DNA of 14,985 nt from JBBSEZ01 sp038239195 (GTDB lineage: Bacteria > Planctomycetota > Planctomycetia > Gemmatales > Gemmataceae): the NCBI GenBank assembly GCA_038239195.1, contig JBBSEZ010000242.1:1-14985 (forward strand), written 5' to 3'. Positions 5,393 through 12,610 of the stretch are shown here, piece by piece; the stretch's first letter is position 1; every line of letters begins with the position of its first letter. The translations under genes and the position numbers were made by a program. The notes below the pieces were generated by a model. It ran no database searches and had not been told where the DNA came from. It worked only from the letters and a program-made list of their open reading frames with translations.

Positions 5393-7483
5393 TCACGCCC
5401 CCTGCTTCTTCGCCGCGGCGACGAGGTCCTTCAAATGCCCCTCCGAATCGCGGTCGTTCGCCTGCCGGGCCGCGGCGAGCCCTTCTTCCGCGAAGCGCAA
5501 GGCGCGCGGCGCTTGCTTGAGCGAGAGCATCGCCTCGGCGGCGGCGGCGCGAAACCTCAAGTTTGACGGCACGCGCTCGATCAGGCGGCGGAACACGTCC
5601 TCGGCCCGATCGGCCTCGCCGCGCTTGACGTGGGCCTGCCCGCGCTTCAGTTCGTACTCGTTGCGGCGCCGACCTTCATTTTGCTCGCAGTCGGCCTTCT
5701 CGCCCTCGTTGACGCCATCGAGCGCCGCGTCGAGCTCGCCTTCCTTCAGCGCCTTGGAGATCAGGAACGAATACCACGCGAAGCGGTCGGGCCGCTCGGC
5801 CCTTGGCGGCCGGCCGACCAGCGCCCGGGCGAAGTGGGCGGTGAGCTCCTGGGCGTCGAGCCGGTGCGCCGCCTGGTAGGCTTGCTCCAGTTGTTCGTCC
5901 GTCAGCGCCTCCATCGGCAGGGCCGACAGCTCGGCGGCGCTCAGCGCGGCGAGGTCGGCGGGCACGGTGCCCGGGGCGGCCAGGGCAGCCCCGCTCACGC
6001 CGAGCTTGCGCCGCAGCCGATCGAAGTCGTACTTGGCCACCAGGGTGCCCTCGCCGCACTCCTCGAGGAAGCGCACCACCCCGAGCAACTTCTTGCGCGA
6101 CTTGCCGTGCCCGGCCGCGTCGATCGGCGCCAGCCCCGACAGGACGCGGCGCGGGGCGTGGATCCACTTGTCCTCGTAATACTGCTGCACCTGCTGGAGC
6201 ATCTTGTCCTCGTCGCCGGGGGCGCCCCCCACGGGGAAGCTGAGGGCCTCCGCGACCACGTCGTGGAACTGGATCGGCCCCGTGCGCTCCTGGATCTCGC
6301 CGAGGGCGGCCGACAGGCGGGTGCGCACCTCTTCGCGGAGGCGCTCGAACGGCCCCTGGAGGGGGCTGGTGACCTGGAGCACCCCGCGCGCGATGGCCAG
6401 GTAGCCGGCCAGTTTGCCGGTGTCGGCGGCCGGGGCGCCCACCGTCACCAGGGGGGCCGTGGTCAACTCGAGCACGAGCGCCATGAACGCCTCGTTCTCC
6501 TCGTCGGGCGCCTGGAGGACGACCAGCCGGCGGGCGCGCGCCCACTCCTGGAGCAAGGCGTTGATGCCATCCACGCTCCGAATCTGATAAAAGAAGGCAT
6601 GTTGCTTGTAGTCGCCCTCTTCCTCCAGCCCCTGCCCGCAGCGCAAGACCTCGGCCAGCGTCGCCATCTCCGTGGCGGCGGCCTCGTCGGCCTCGCGGTC
6701 GAGGTAGCGGTCGATGGCGTCGAGTGCGCCCTTGTTGTCCCCGAGCCAGGCCCGGCTGATGGCCAGGTTGTACAGGGCCGGCGCGTCGTCCGGCGCCTCC
6801 TTCACCAGCGCCTCGAAGGCGCGGGCGGCGTCGCCGAGGCGGCTGCTCGCGGTTTGCAGCGCCCGGTCCCAGGCCGCCCTGCGCTCCCCCACGCTGGCGG
6901 GGGGGGCCTTGAACGCCCACTCGCGCCGGGCGGAGTCGGGGAGCTGGCTCTGGGGGCCGTAGAGCTGATCGAACAGCTGGTGGGCCTGCTCCTCGCCGGG
7001 CTGATAGTGCGTGAACAGGCGGAGCGCGGCGCGGGCGGCGACGGGCCGGTTGCGCCGCATCTCGCATTCGAAGATGAGCCGATAGGCCTCGCTCAGCGGG
7101 TCGCGCGCGGCCGGGTCGTAGGCGTCGGCCGCGCGGCGGGCCAGCAGCAGCGCGCCTTGCAGTTCGCCCTCGGCGTAGCGAATCGTGGCGCGCAGCAACA
7201 GCCCGAACGGATAGTTGGGATTGAGGTCGAAGGCCTTTTGCAGGGCCTCCTCGGCCTTTTCGGCCTCGCCGTGGCTGTAAAGAAGGCGCGCCTTCTGGCC
7301 CCACACTTCGGGGTTGCCCGCGTGCTCGGCGGTCAGCCCTTCGAGGATGCGCAGCGCCGCCTCGTGCTGGCCGTTGGCGTCCTGCTCATGGGCGTGGCGA
7401 ATCCCGGCGTAGATCGGCTGGCAGCACCACTTGAACTTCTTACCGCTGCCGCACGAACACGAGGCGTAGAGGTCGGGGGTCAT
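5393..7483 (-). CDS. SEC-C motif and TPR repeat protein
   Basis: This encodes a 696-residue cytoplasmic protein. It opens with a SEC-C zinc-binding motif (C9-x-C11-G-S-G-K-K-F-K-W-C20-C21), the small domain known from the SecA C-terminus and many other proteins. Helical repeats follow: TPR-like units around residues 28-160 (for example G-Q-H-E-A-A-L-R-I-L-E-G-L, then G-E-A-E-K-A-E-E-A-L-Q-K-A-F-D-L-N-P), 216-265 and 610-680. In the middle, W440-x3-P-x3-L-x-G-L-x-P-I-x-A-A (440-457) resembles the W-P-L-G-P pattern of Xre/MbcA/ParS-type antitoxin domains and similar motifs in other SEC-C proteins; this is a resemblance, not an assignment. Acidic and Ala-rich composition fits a protein-interaction scaffold. 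No catalytic site is seen. The start is chosen because the SEC-C motif follows at once and GAAGG lies about 6 nt upstream; the open frame continues upstream without matching any domain. It is divergent from the kinase homologue. Confidence 0.85.
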   Translation of the reverse strand: MTPDLYASCSCGSGKKFKWCCQPIYAGIRHAHEQDANGQHEAALRILEGLTAEHAGNPEVWGQKARLLYSHGEAEKAEEALQKAFDLNPNYPFGLLLRATIRYAEGELQGALLLARRAADAYDPAARDPLSEAYRLIFECEMRRNRPVAARAALRLFTHYQPGEEQAHQLFDQLYGPQSQLPDSARREWAFKAPPASVGERRAAWDRALQTASSRLGDAARAFEALVKEAPDDAPALYNLAISRAWLGDNKGALDAIDRYLDREADEAAATEMATLAEVLRCGQGLEEEGDYKQHAFFYQIRSVDGINALLQEWARARRLVVLQAPDEENEAFMALVLELTTAPLVTVGAPAADTGKLAGYLAIARGVLQVTSPLQGPFERLREEVRTRLSAALGEIQERTGPIQFHDVVAEALSFPVGGAPGDEDKMLQQVQQYYEDKWIHAPRRVLSGLAPIDAAGHGKSRKKLLGVVRFLEECGEGTLVAKYDFDRLRRKLGVSGAALAAPGTVPADLAALSAAELSALPMEALTDEQLEQAYQAAHRLDAQELTAHFARALVGRPPRAERPDRFAWYSFLISKALKEGELDAALDGVNEGEKADCEQNEGRRRNEYELKRGQAHVKRGEADRAEDVFRRLIERVPSNLRFRAAAAEAMLSLKQAPRALRFAEEGLAAARQANDRDSEGHLKDLVAAAKKQGA

Positions 7484-7528
7484 GGAAACCTTCGGGGCTC
7501 GATGGTGATCGGGTAGCAACCTCGGGCC

Positions 7529-7557
7529 AGCATAGCAGATCGCGCCGAGGACGGGAA
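7529..7557 (-). promoter_or_regulatory. Candidate promoter for the SEC-C/TPR gene
   Basis: On the minus strand TATGCT (7534-7529) is preceded by TGC, an extended -10 pattern, with TTCCCG 17 nt further upstream (7557-7552). The predicted transcript would begin near 7522, giving a leader of about 40 nt. The -35 match is weak; support comes from spacing and the AT-richer -10 in GC-rich surroundings. Confidence 0.35.
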
Positions 7558-7613
7558 GCGGCGCCGTGCGAGGAGCGAAACGACAAGGAAGAGGGCCGGC
7601 GCGATGGAGAAGT

Positions 7614-7642
7614 TTGACACCGTCGGATTTGTGTCCCATCTT
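7614..7642 (+). promoter_or_regulatory. Candidate promoter for the kinase homologue
   Basis: A perfect -35 consensus TTGACA lies at 7614-7619. With 17-nt spacing the -10 would be CATCTT (7637-7642), which is a poor match. If real, the transcript has a leader of about 140 nt before the gene starting at 7791. Visible hexamer, inferred function. Confidence 0.3.
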
Positions 7643-7790
7643 TCGGTGAGGACCGTGACCGCGCCCCCGTTGCAGCCCCCGTCTCCTCGGCCACCTTCGG
7701 TCAACGACCTGCAACCGGCGCTTCAGGACACGGGCTCGATGCCGGGCGCGATGCTTTGGGGCGCGCCTCACCCTCCGCGAACAAAGGACG

Positions 7791-9197
7791 ATGCAAGCCA
7801 TGTTGAGTACCGACCTGGGAGCCTGCGAATGGTTCGTCTGGGACCTGCGGCGGAGCAACTTGATCGACCGCGGCCAGCTCGACCAGATTGTCGGCGAGTT
7901 CCTTGGCAAGAGCCCCGGCGCCGAGCCCCCCGCCCTGGCGGAGTTCCTCGTCAAGGAGGGCATCCTCACCGACTTCCAGTCCGAGCGCCTTCTCCAGGGC
8001 AAGACGCAGGGCTTCGTCCTCGGCCCGTTCACGCTGATGGACTCCCTGGGCACCGGCAGCATGGGCACCGTCTACAAGGCCCAGTCGAAGACCGATAGCG
8101 GGTGGTACGCCGTCAAGGTGTTGCCGCGCCGCAGCATGTGGAACGTCCGCATCGCCCGCCGCAAGGTCCGCCTCTTCGAGCAGGCCCAGCACCCTTCCGT
8201 CGTCCCGTTCGTGGACGTCGGCACCTCCGGCGGGATGCACTACCTCGCCTGGCCGCTCGTCGAGGGCACCACGCTCGACAAGATCGTCGAGAAGCAGGGC
8301 CCGCTCAGCGCCGAGCAGACCGCGCAGTACGCGATCCAGACGGCCGAGGGCCTCGAAGTCTGCCACCAGCAGAACCTCTTCCACGGCCTGCTCAAGCCGT
8401 CGAACTTGATGATCGGCCCCGACGGGCTCGTGAAGATCCTCGATTTCGGCATCGGCTGCCTGCTCGCCGAGACCGAGGGCGAGTCGCTCGTGGACACCAT
8501 GTCCACCGCCAACTCGGTCAACAGCGGGCTGGATTGTTCCAGCCCCGAGAGCATCATGGACCCGACCAACCTCAACCCGATCGGGGACCAGTACAGCCTC
8601 GGCTGCGTGATCTACTACTGTCTGACCGGGCGCTATCCGTTCCCCGACGGCACGGCGGTCGAAAAGATGATGTGTCATCAGCACAAGCAGCCGGTGCCGA
8701 TCAAGCAGTTGACCCCCGGCGCGCCCGACGAGTTGGTCGCCATCGTCGAGCGGCTGATGCAGAAGGCCCCCGCCAACCGCTACGCCAACTGCGGCGAGGC
8801 GATCGACGCCCTGCGGGCGATCGCCCAGGGCGGCTCGGGGCCCCAGCGTCGGCCGACCATGACCATGCCGCGCATCCGGGCGCCGCGGCCCGACGGCGGG
8901 CGCCTTCCGCTGGCGGTGCCGACGTCGGTCGGCCCGACGCCTCTCCCCGCGACCAACGGTTCGTCGCGTGCAGCCGCCCCGCTGCCGCCGCGCTCGCCGT
9001 CGGCCGCTCCGCAACCGACGCGCGCGGCTGCCCGCGCCGAGCCTCAGCGCCCAGCCCCCGCCGCAGCCCCGGTGGAGGAGGGGGAACACCAGGAAGAGGA
9101 TCGCCGGTCGGCCCGCGGCTTCAGCCTGGTCACCGTCGTGCTGCTGGCCGCGCTCGCCGGGGCCGCGGCTTTCTTCCTGAGCAAACTGGTCCTGTGA
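7791..9197 (+). CDS. Membrane-anchored Ser/Thr kinase homologue, probable pseudokinase
   Basis: The 468-residue product has a short N-terminal helical region typical of planctomycete kinases (L-A-E-F-L-V-K-E-G-I-L-T, 49-60), a protein kinase domain (about 78-345), a Pro/Ala-rich linker (about 355-435) and one C-terminal membrane helix (about 443-465), so the kinase domain should face the cytoplasm. Present are the Gly-rich loop L-G-T-G-S-M-G-T-V-Y (86-95), the ATP-binding Lys109 in Y-A-V-K, a candidate helix-C Glu130, Asp218-Phe-Gly, and S-P-E (251-253). The catalytic loop is H198-G-L-L-K-P-S-N205 instead of H-R-D-x-K-P-x-N: the catalytic Asp is Leu200 and the Arg is Gly199, while Lys202 and Asn205 remain. 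Catalysis should be lost or severely impaired, though nucleotide binding is possible. No sensor domain is seen. The ATG at 7791 has AAAGGA unusually close (2 nt); the in-frame ATG at 7800 is an equally good start with 11-nt spacing. A strong terminator follows. Confidence 0.88.
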   Translation: MQAMLSTDLGACEWFVWDLRRSNLIDRGQLDQIVGEFLGKSPGAEPPALAEFLVKEGILTDFQSERLLQGKTQGFVLGPFTLMDSLGTGSMGTVYKAQSKTDSGWYAVKVLPRRSMWNVRIARRKVRLFEQAQHPSVVPFVDVGTSGGMHYLAWPLVEGTTLDKIVEKQGPLSAEQTAQYAIQTAEGLEVCHQQNLFHGLLKPSNLMIGPDGLVKILDFGIGCLLAETEGESLVDTMSTANSVNSGLDCSSPESIMDPTNLNPIGDQYSLGCVIYYCLTGRYPFPDGTAVEKMMCHQHKQPVPIKQLTPGAPDELVAIVERLMQKAPANRYANCGEAIDALRAIAQGGSGPQRRPTMTMPRIRAPRPDGGRLPLAVPTSVGPTPLPATNGSSRAAAPLPPRSPSAAPQPTRAAARAEPQRPAPAAAPVEEGEHQEEDRRSARGFSLVTVVLLAALAGAAAFFLSKLVL

Positions 9198-9221
9198 GCG
9201 ACCGGTCGCGAACGAACACCG

Positions 9222-9256
9222 AGGGCCGGCGCGAGCCTCGCGCCGGCCCTGTCGTT
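9222..9256 (+). terminator. Rho-independent terminator after the kinase homologue
   Basis: AGGGCCGGCGCGA (9222-9234) and TCGCGCCGGCCCT (9238-9250) pair perfectly, 13 bp, around a 3-nt loop. A TTTT run follows at 9254-9257 after GTCG. It starts 25 nt past the stop codon. This is the most classical terminator in the window. Confidence 0.75.
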
Positions 9257-9357
9257 TTGGCATGGGTGGCCGCCCGCCCCGCGCGGTCGGGGCGCGCCGG
9301 TGTGCGGAAATGGCCTCCACGCCCCCGCGCCCGGCCCGAGGCCCCAACGGGCACGGG

Positions 9358-9385
9358 AATTGCAATTGATATTGATGATGAGGTG
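9358..9385 (+). promoter_or_regulatory. AT-rich island with palindrome upstream of usp gene
   Basis: AATTGCAATT (9358-9367) is a perfect 10-bp palindrome, followed by overlapping TTGAT / ATTGAT / GATGAT units to about 9381. It is a sharp AT-rich patch inside very GC-rich DNA, 50-75 nt before the universal stress protein start. It could be an operator or promoter core, but no -35/-10 pair matches well enough to name. Confidence 0.35.
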
Positions 9386-9432
9386 AAAAGGCCACGATCG
9401 GCGCGCCAGCGGCCCTACTCGGGAGACAAGCC

Positions 9433-10368
9433 ATGTATCGTACTCTGATGGTGCCGCTGGACGGGTCGCCGTTCGGCGAGCACGCCCTGCCTCTGGCCCT
9501 GTCGATCGCCCGACGGGCCAAGGCACGCATCCACCTCGTCCACGTGGTCCCGCCGCTCGCCGAGCCGTTCGCCGAGGGCATCTTTCTCACCCCCGAAGAC
9601 CTGCAAACGCGCGCCATGAAGCAACAACTCGCCTACCTCGAGGGCGTGGCGCGGCGCCTGGGTGCCGAGGGGGGCGTCGAGGTGACGACGACCGTGTTGG
9701 AGGGGGAGGCCGGCAGCACGCTCCAGGCCCACGCCGAGGGAGCCTCGGCCGACTTGGTGGTCATGGCGACGCACGGGAAGGGAGCACTGGGCCGCTTCTG
9801 GCTGGGCAGCGTCACCGACGAACTGGTGCGGCACCTGGCGATCCCGCTGCTCTTGGTGCGCCCCCACGAAAACGCGCCCGACCTCGCCGCGGAGGCCAAG
9901 CTCGGCCACGTGTTGCTGCCGCTGGACGGCACCGAACTGGGCGAGCGCGTGCTGAACGCCGCGACGGAGCTGGCCTGCTTGATGCCTGCGGCGGAGGTGA
10001 CCCTGCTGCGCGTCGTCAAGCCGGCGACGGCCCCCTACTACCCGATGGAGGGCGCCGTCGATCAGGCGGAGCACACGCTGGTGCTGCGCGTGCAGGAGCT
10101 CCAGGATCGCCTGTATCGCGCTGCGGAGCAGTATCTGGAGAAGGTGGCAGAGCGATTGCGGGCCCGCGGCTTGAAGGTGGCGACGCGCGTGGCCGCGGAG
10201 GCGCAGCCGGCGCTGGCGATCCTGCACGAGGCGAAACAGGAGCGTGCAGGGCTGATCGCCCTGACGACGCACGGCCGGCGCGGACTGGCGCGCCTGGTGA
10301 TGGGCAGCGTCGCGGACAAGGTGATCCGCGGCGCCGAGGTGCCGGTGCTGGTGTTGCGGCCGAAGTGA
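9433..10368 (+). CDS. Tandem-domain universal stress protein (UspA family)
   Basis: The 311-residue product consists of two complete UspA domains in tandem, roughly residues 1-144 and 157-311. Each begins with the typical strand (T-L-M-V-P-L-D-G-S, 4-12; V-L-L-P-L-D-G-T, 160-167) and ends with the nucleotide-loop pattern T-H-G-x9-G-S (113-126 and 279-292). In the ATP-binding consensus G-x2-G-x9-G-S/T the first Gly is Ala112 in domain 1 and Thr278 in domain 2, while the other Gly and Ser residues are kept; ATP binding is plausible but not certain. Such proteins are cytoplasmic and help survival under stress, in many cases by unknown means. The ATG has GGAG 7 nt upstream. It is probably monocistronic: a terminator separates it from the kinase homologue, and it converges on the LRR gene pair across an inverted repeat. 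The AT-rich patch upstream may regulate it. Confidence 0.93.
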   Translation: MYRTLMVPLDGSPFGEHALPLALSIARRAKARIHLVHVVPPLAEPFAEGIFLTPEDLQTRAMKQQLAYLEGVARRLGAEGGVEVTTTVLEGEAGSTLQAHAEGASADLVVMATHGKGALGRFWLGSVTDELVRHLAIPLLLVRPHENAPDLAAEAKLGHVLLPLDGTELGERVLNAATELACLMPAAEVTLLRVVKPATAPYYPMEGAVDQAEHTLVLRVQELQDRLYRAAEQYLEKVAERLRARGLKVATRVAAEAQPALAILHEAKQERAGLIALTTHGRRGLARLVMGSVADKVIRGAEVPVLVLRPK

Positions 10369-10375
10369 GGGGAAG

Positions 10376-10433
10376 AACGCCAAGCCGCAAGCGGCGGGCC
10401 CGGCAGGCTCGCCGCTTGCGGCTTGGCGTTTCC
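10376..10433. terminator. Bidirectional terminator, perfect 21-bp inverted repeat
   Basis: The left arm (10376-10396) and right arm (10410-10430) are exact inverse complements over 21 bp; inside the 13-nt spacer three more G-C pairs and a G-T wobble can form, leaving a 5-nt loop. The plus strand continues with T residues (GTTTCC), the minus strand with TTCTT. It lies between the stop codons at 10368 (usp) and 10434 (LRR gene), so it can serve both convergent transcripts. Confidence 0.8.
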
Positions 10434-11288
10434 TCATCCCCGCGGCAGCAACACCGCCGCGCCAAAGCGCTCGCGCAGGGCCCCCGCCGCCTGACCGAGG
10501 GGGTTGCCCGTCAGGTCGAGGAAGGTGAGCCCGCCCAGGTGCGGGGATGTTGCCAGGGCGTCGGCCCCCGCCTCCCCGATCAGGTTCTGGCCCACCCCCA
10601 GAGCGGTCAGCTCGAACGGGGCTTGCGCCAGGGCGAACGCCCCCGGATCGCCGATCCCGTTCTGCTCCAGATAGAGCTCGCGCAGCTGCGTCAGGGTAAG
10701 CGCCTGCGCCAGGGCGATCCCGCCAACGTCGCCGATTCCATTGGCCCCGAGGTCGAGGGCGCGCAGGCGGCGGAGGGGAGGGGAGCGCGCCAGCGCTTCC
10801 GCCCCGCCGGCGCCGATCGGCCCTTTCAGCGCCAACCGGTCGAGCGAGGCCAGCAGCGGGCTCGCCGCCAGGGCCCGCACTTGTCCCGTCGCTTCCGCGA
10901 GTTGAGCGCTGCCGATGGGAGACCGCCCCAGGAGCTCCCCGCCGCCCGCCAGGAAGGCGCGGGCCGTGGCGGCGATTTCGTACACGAAGCCGCGCCGGAA
11001 CGCCTTCGCGGGCCCCAGAATGCTGTCTCCCCGGGCCCACTCCGGCAACGCGCCCCACCACTCCGCCAGATGGGGCGCGAGCAGTTCCCGCTCCCGGCGC
11101 ACCAGTTCGCACCGGCCCGGATCGTTCGGCCCAAGCCGGGCCAGCCGGCACTGCACGCGGATGAATTCGGCGCGGTCGGCGTCGCCTGGGCCGCCCCGGT
11201 CATCGAGCCAGTCGGCGAAGACGAGGCGCGGCCCATCGTCGTCGGCGTTCTCGCAGATGTCGGCCAGGAAGGCGGCTTCGGTGCTCAT
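10434..11288 (-). CDS. TIGR02996 domain LRR protein (shorter copy)
   Basis: The 284-residue product has an N-terminal TIGR02996 domain (about 5-53: F-L-A-D-I-C-E-N-A-D-D-D-G-P-R-L-V-F-A-D-W-L-D-D, then R-A-E-F-I-R-V-Q-C-R-L-A). A linker follows with F-R-R-G-F-V (97-102), then about five leucine-rich repeats of roughly 24 residues (from about 135 to 270) such as L-R-A-L-D-L-G-A-N-G-I-G-D-V-G-G and L-T-F-L-D-L-T-G-N-P-L. No signal peptide or membrane segment is seen. TIGR02996 is known as an N-terminal partner of repeat regions in Gemmata-type planctomycetes; its function is unknown, and the LRRs suggest protein binding. Its ATG overlaps the stop of the preceding minus-strand LRR gene in an ATGA, so translational coupling is likely. 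The two proteins appear to be paralogues from a tandem duplication, this one with about half the repeats and a degenerate region at 115-135. Confidence 0.88.
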   Translation of the reverse strand: MSTEAAFLADICENADDDGPRLVFADWLDDRGGPGDADRAEFIRVQCRLARLGPNDPGRCELVRRERELLAPHLAEWWGALPEWARGDSILGPAKAFRRGFVYEIAATARAFLAGGGELLGRSPIGSAQLAEATGQVRALAASPLLASLDRLALKGPIGAGGAEALARSPPLRRLRALDLGANGIGDVGGIALAQALTLTQLRELYLEQNGIGDPGAFALAQAPFELTALGVGQNLIGEAGADALATSPHLGGLTFLDLTGNPLGQAAGALRERFGAAVLLPRG

Positions 11289-12610
11289 CGCTGCTGATAC
11301 CCGAGGAGCCCGCCCTTGAAGCGGGCTCGGTAAAGGCCCTCGACCTCGGGGCTGCGAATGCGGTTTCCGCCGAGGTTGAGCTTGGTCAGGCCCTGCAAGT
11401 GGGGCGATTCGAGCAGGGCCCGCGCCCCGCCGTCGCCGATCTCGTTGCTCACCAGATGGAGCTCCTTGAGCCCCGCCAGGTTCGGGGAGTTGGCCAGCGC
11501 CAGGGCGGCCGGGTCGCCGAGGGCGTTGGAAGACAGCACGAGGATGCTCAGGCGGGCCAGGTGCGGGGACTGGGCCAGGGCCGCGGCGCCCTCTTCGCCC
11601 AGGCGGTTGTCGAACAGGTCGAGGAAGCGCAACTCCGAAAAGTTGGGGGAGGCCGCCAACGCCCGGGCGCCGACGTCAACGATCCCCTGGCCGCCCAGGC
11701 GCAGGAGCGTCAACTTGCGCAGGTGGGGCGAGGAGGCAAGCGCATGCGCCCCGCCGTCGCCGGCCGCGTTCTTGTCCTGCGGCCGCTGGCGCGTCCGCTC
11801 CATCGAGAGCTCGAGCTCGGTGAGGCCGGCCAGGTTGGGCGACCGGGCCAGGGCGGTCACGCCCGCCTCGGTCAGGCGGTTGTTGGAGAGGTTGAGCGCC
11901 GTCAGGTTCTTCCAGTGCGGCGAGGCGGCCAGCGCCCTCGCGCCCTCGTCGCCGATCTGGGCGCCCATCAGGCCCAGTTTGGTCAGCCCGGCAAGGTGGG
12001 GGGATCTCGCCAGGGCGACCAGGGCCGCGGTGCCGATCTGCGACCACACGCTCGTCCACTGGCGCAGGCTGCCGACGTGCGGAGACGCGGCCAGCGCCTG
12101 CGCCCCGGCGGGCCCGGGGCTGTGGAGGGTGAGGATGCGCAGCCCCGCGAGGTGGGGCGATTTGCAGATCGCCTCGCCGCGCCCCGAATCGTTGCGCAGC
12201 CACAGCTCTTCGAGGGGCGTGGCCCGGTGCAGGGCCCCGGCGGCGCGCAGCCACTCGGCCGCGTTGGGCCGGGCGTAGGCGATGAAGCCGCGACGGAAGG
12301 TGGGGGGGGAGGTCCTCCAGTAGCGATTCCGGGCCCAGGCCGGCACCTCCAGCAACCAGGTCTTGGCGTTCTCGGCCAGGAGTGCCTTTTCGCGCTTGAC
12401 CAGCTCGTCGCGCCGGGGCGCGTCGGGCGGGAGCTTTGCCAGCTCGCACTGAACGCGGATGAATTCGGCGCGCTGCGGCCGGTCGTGGTCGTCGAGCCAG
12501 TCGGCGAAGACCAGGCGCGGGGCGTCGTCGTCGTGGTTGGCGACGATGTCGCGCAGGAAGCCCTGCGCGGCGGGAGACGGCCAGGCAGAGGCGGTCAGGT
12601 GTCGGGCCAT
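11285..12610 (-). CDS. TIGR02996 domain LRR protein (longer copy)
   Basis: The 441-residue product has the TIGR02996 domain at about 17-62 (F-L-R-D-I-V-A-N-H-D-D-D-A-P-R-L-V-F-A-D-W-L-D-D, then R-A-E-F-I-R-V-Q-C-E-L-A-K-L) and F-R-R-G-F-I at 105-110. About ten leucine-rich repeats run from 131 to 430, with the pattern A-L-A-x-S-P-H-L-x-x-L-T-x-L-x-L-x-x-N-x-I-G-D-x-G-A, close to the ribonuclease-inhibitor type. One repeat (about 264-288) carries an extra charged insert, M-E-R-T-R-Q-R-P-Q-D-K-N. The start chosen is the ATG just before the domain; only a weak purine-rich site (ACGAAGAA) precedes it, and the frame stays open further upstream without domain similarity. It is the first gene of a two-gene minus-strand operon with the shorter copy and is divergent from the prolyl oligopeptidase gene. 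Probably an intracellular interaction protein; partner unknown. Confidence 0.87.
   Translation of the reverse strand: MARHLTASAWPSPAAQGFLRDIVANHDDDAPRLVFADWLDDHDRPQRAEFIRVQCELAKLPPDAPRRDELVKREKALLAENAKTWLLEVPAWARNRYWRTSPPTFRRGFIAYARPNAAEWLRAAGALHRATPLEELWLRNDSGRGEAICKSPHLAGLRILTLHSPGPAGAQALAASPHVGSLRQWTSVWSQIGTAALVALARSPHLAGLTKLGLMGAQIGDEGARALAASPHWKNLTALNLSNNRLTEAGVTALARSPNLAGLTELELSMERTRQRPQDKNAAGDGGAHALASSPHLRKLTLLRLGGQGIVDVGARALAASPNFSELRFLDLFDNRLGEEGAAALAQSPHLARLSILVLSSNALGDPAALALANSPNLAGLKELHLVSNEIGDGGARALLESPHLQGLTKLNLGGNRIRSPEVEGLYRARFKGGLLGYQQR

Larger units (their letters stand above)
7484..7790. promoter_or_regulatory. Divergent intergenic region, 307 nt
   Basis: This separates the SEC-C/TPR gene (minus) from the kinase homologue (plus) and should carry promoters for both. 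Two candidates are listed separately at 7529-7557 and 7614-7642. No complete gene is seen. The sequence just before the kinase start contains AAAGGA at 7783-7788. The rest, including the C-rich 7660-7700 segment, shows nothing that I can name. Confidence 0.5.

Noticed and set aside
5630..7516. 628-codon plus-strand open frame opposite the SEC-C/TPR gene
   Set aside because: The opposite strand carries a SEC-C motif and TPRs; this frame is compositionally biased and without motifs.
7484..8068. N-terminal extension of the SEC-C/TPR frame by 195 codons
   Set aside because: The added part overlaps the kinase homologue in antisense and lacks domains; SEC-C begins right after the ATG at 7483.
7701..9617. 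638-codon minus-strand open frame opposite the kinase homologue
   Set aside because: The plus strand encodes an unmistakable kinase fold; this frame also crosses the terminator at 9222-9256.
11300..12250. The repeated DNA pattern as a CRISPR array or tandem DNA repeat
   Set aside because: The periodicity of about 72-84 bp is explained by the leucine-rich repeats of the encoded protein; the units are diverged and lack spacers.
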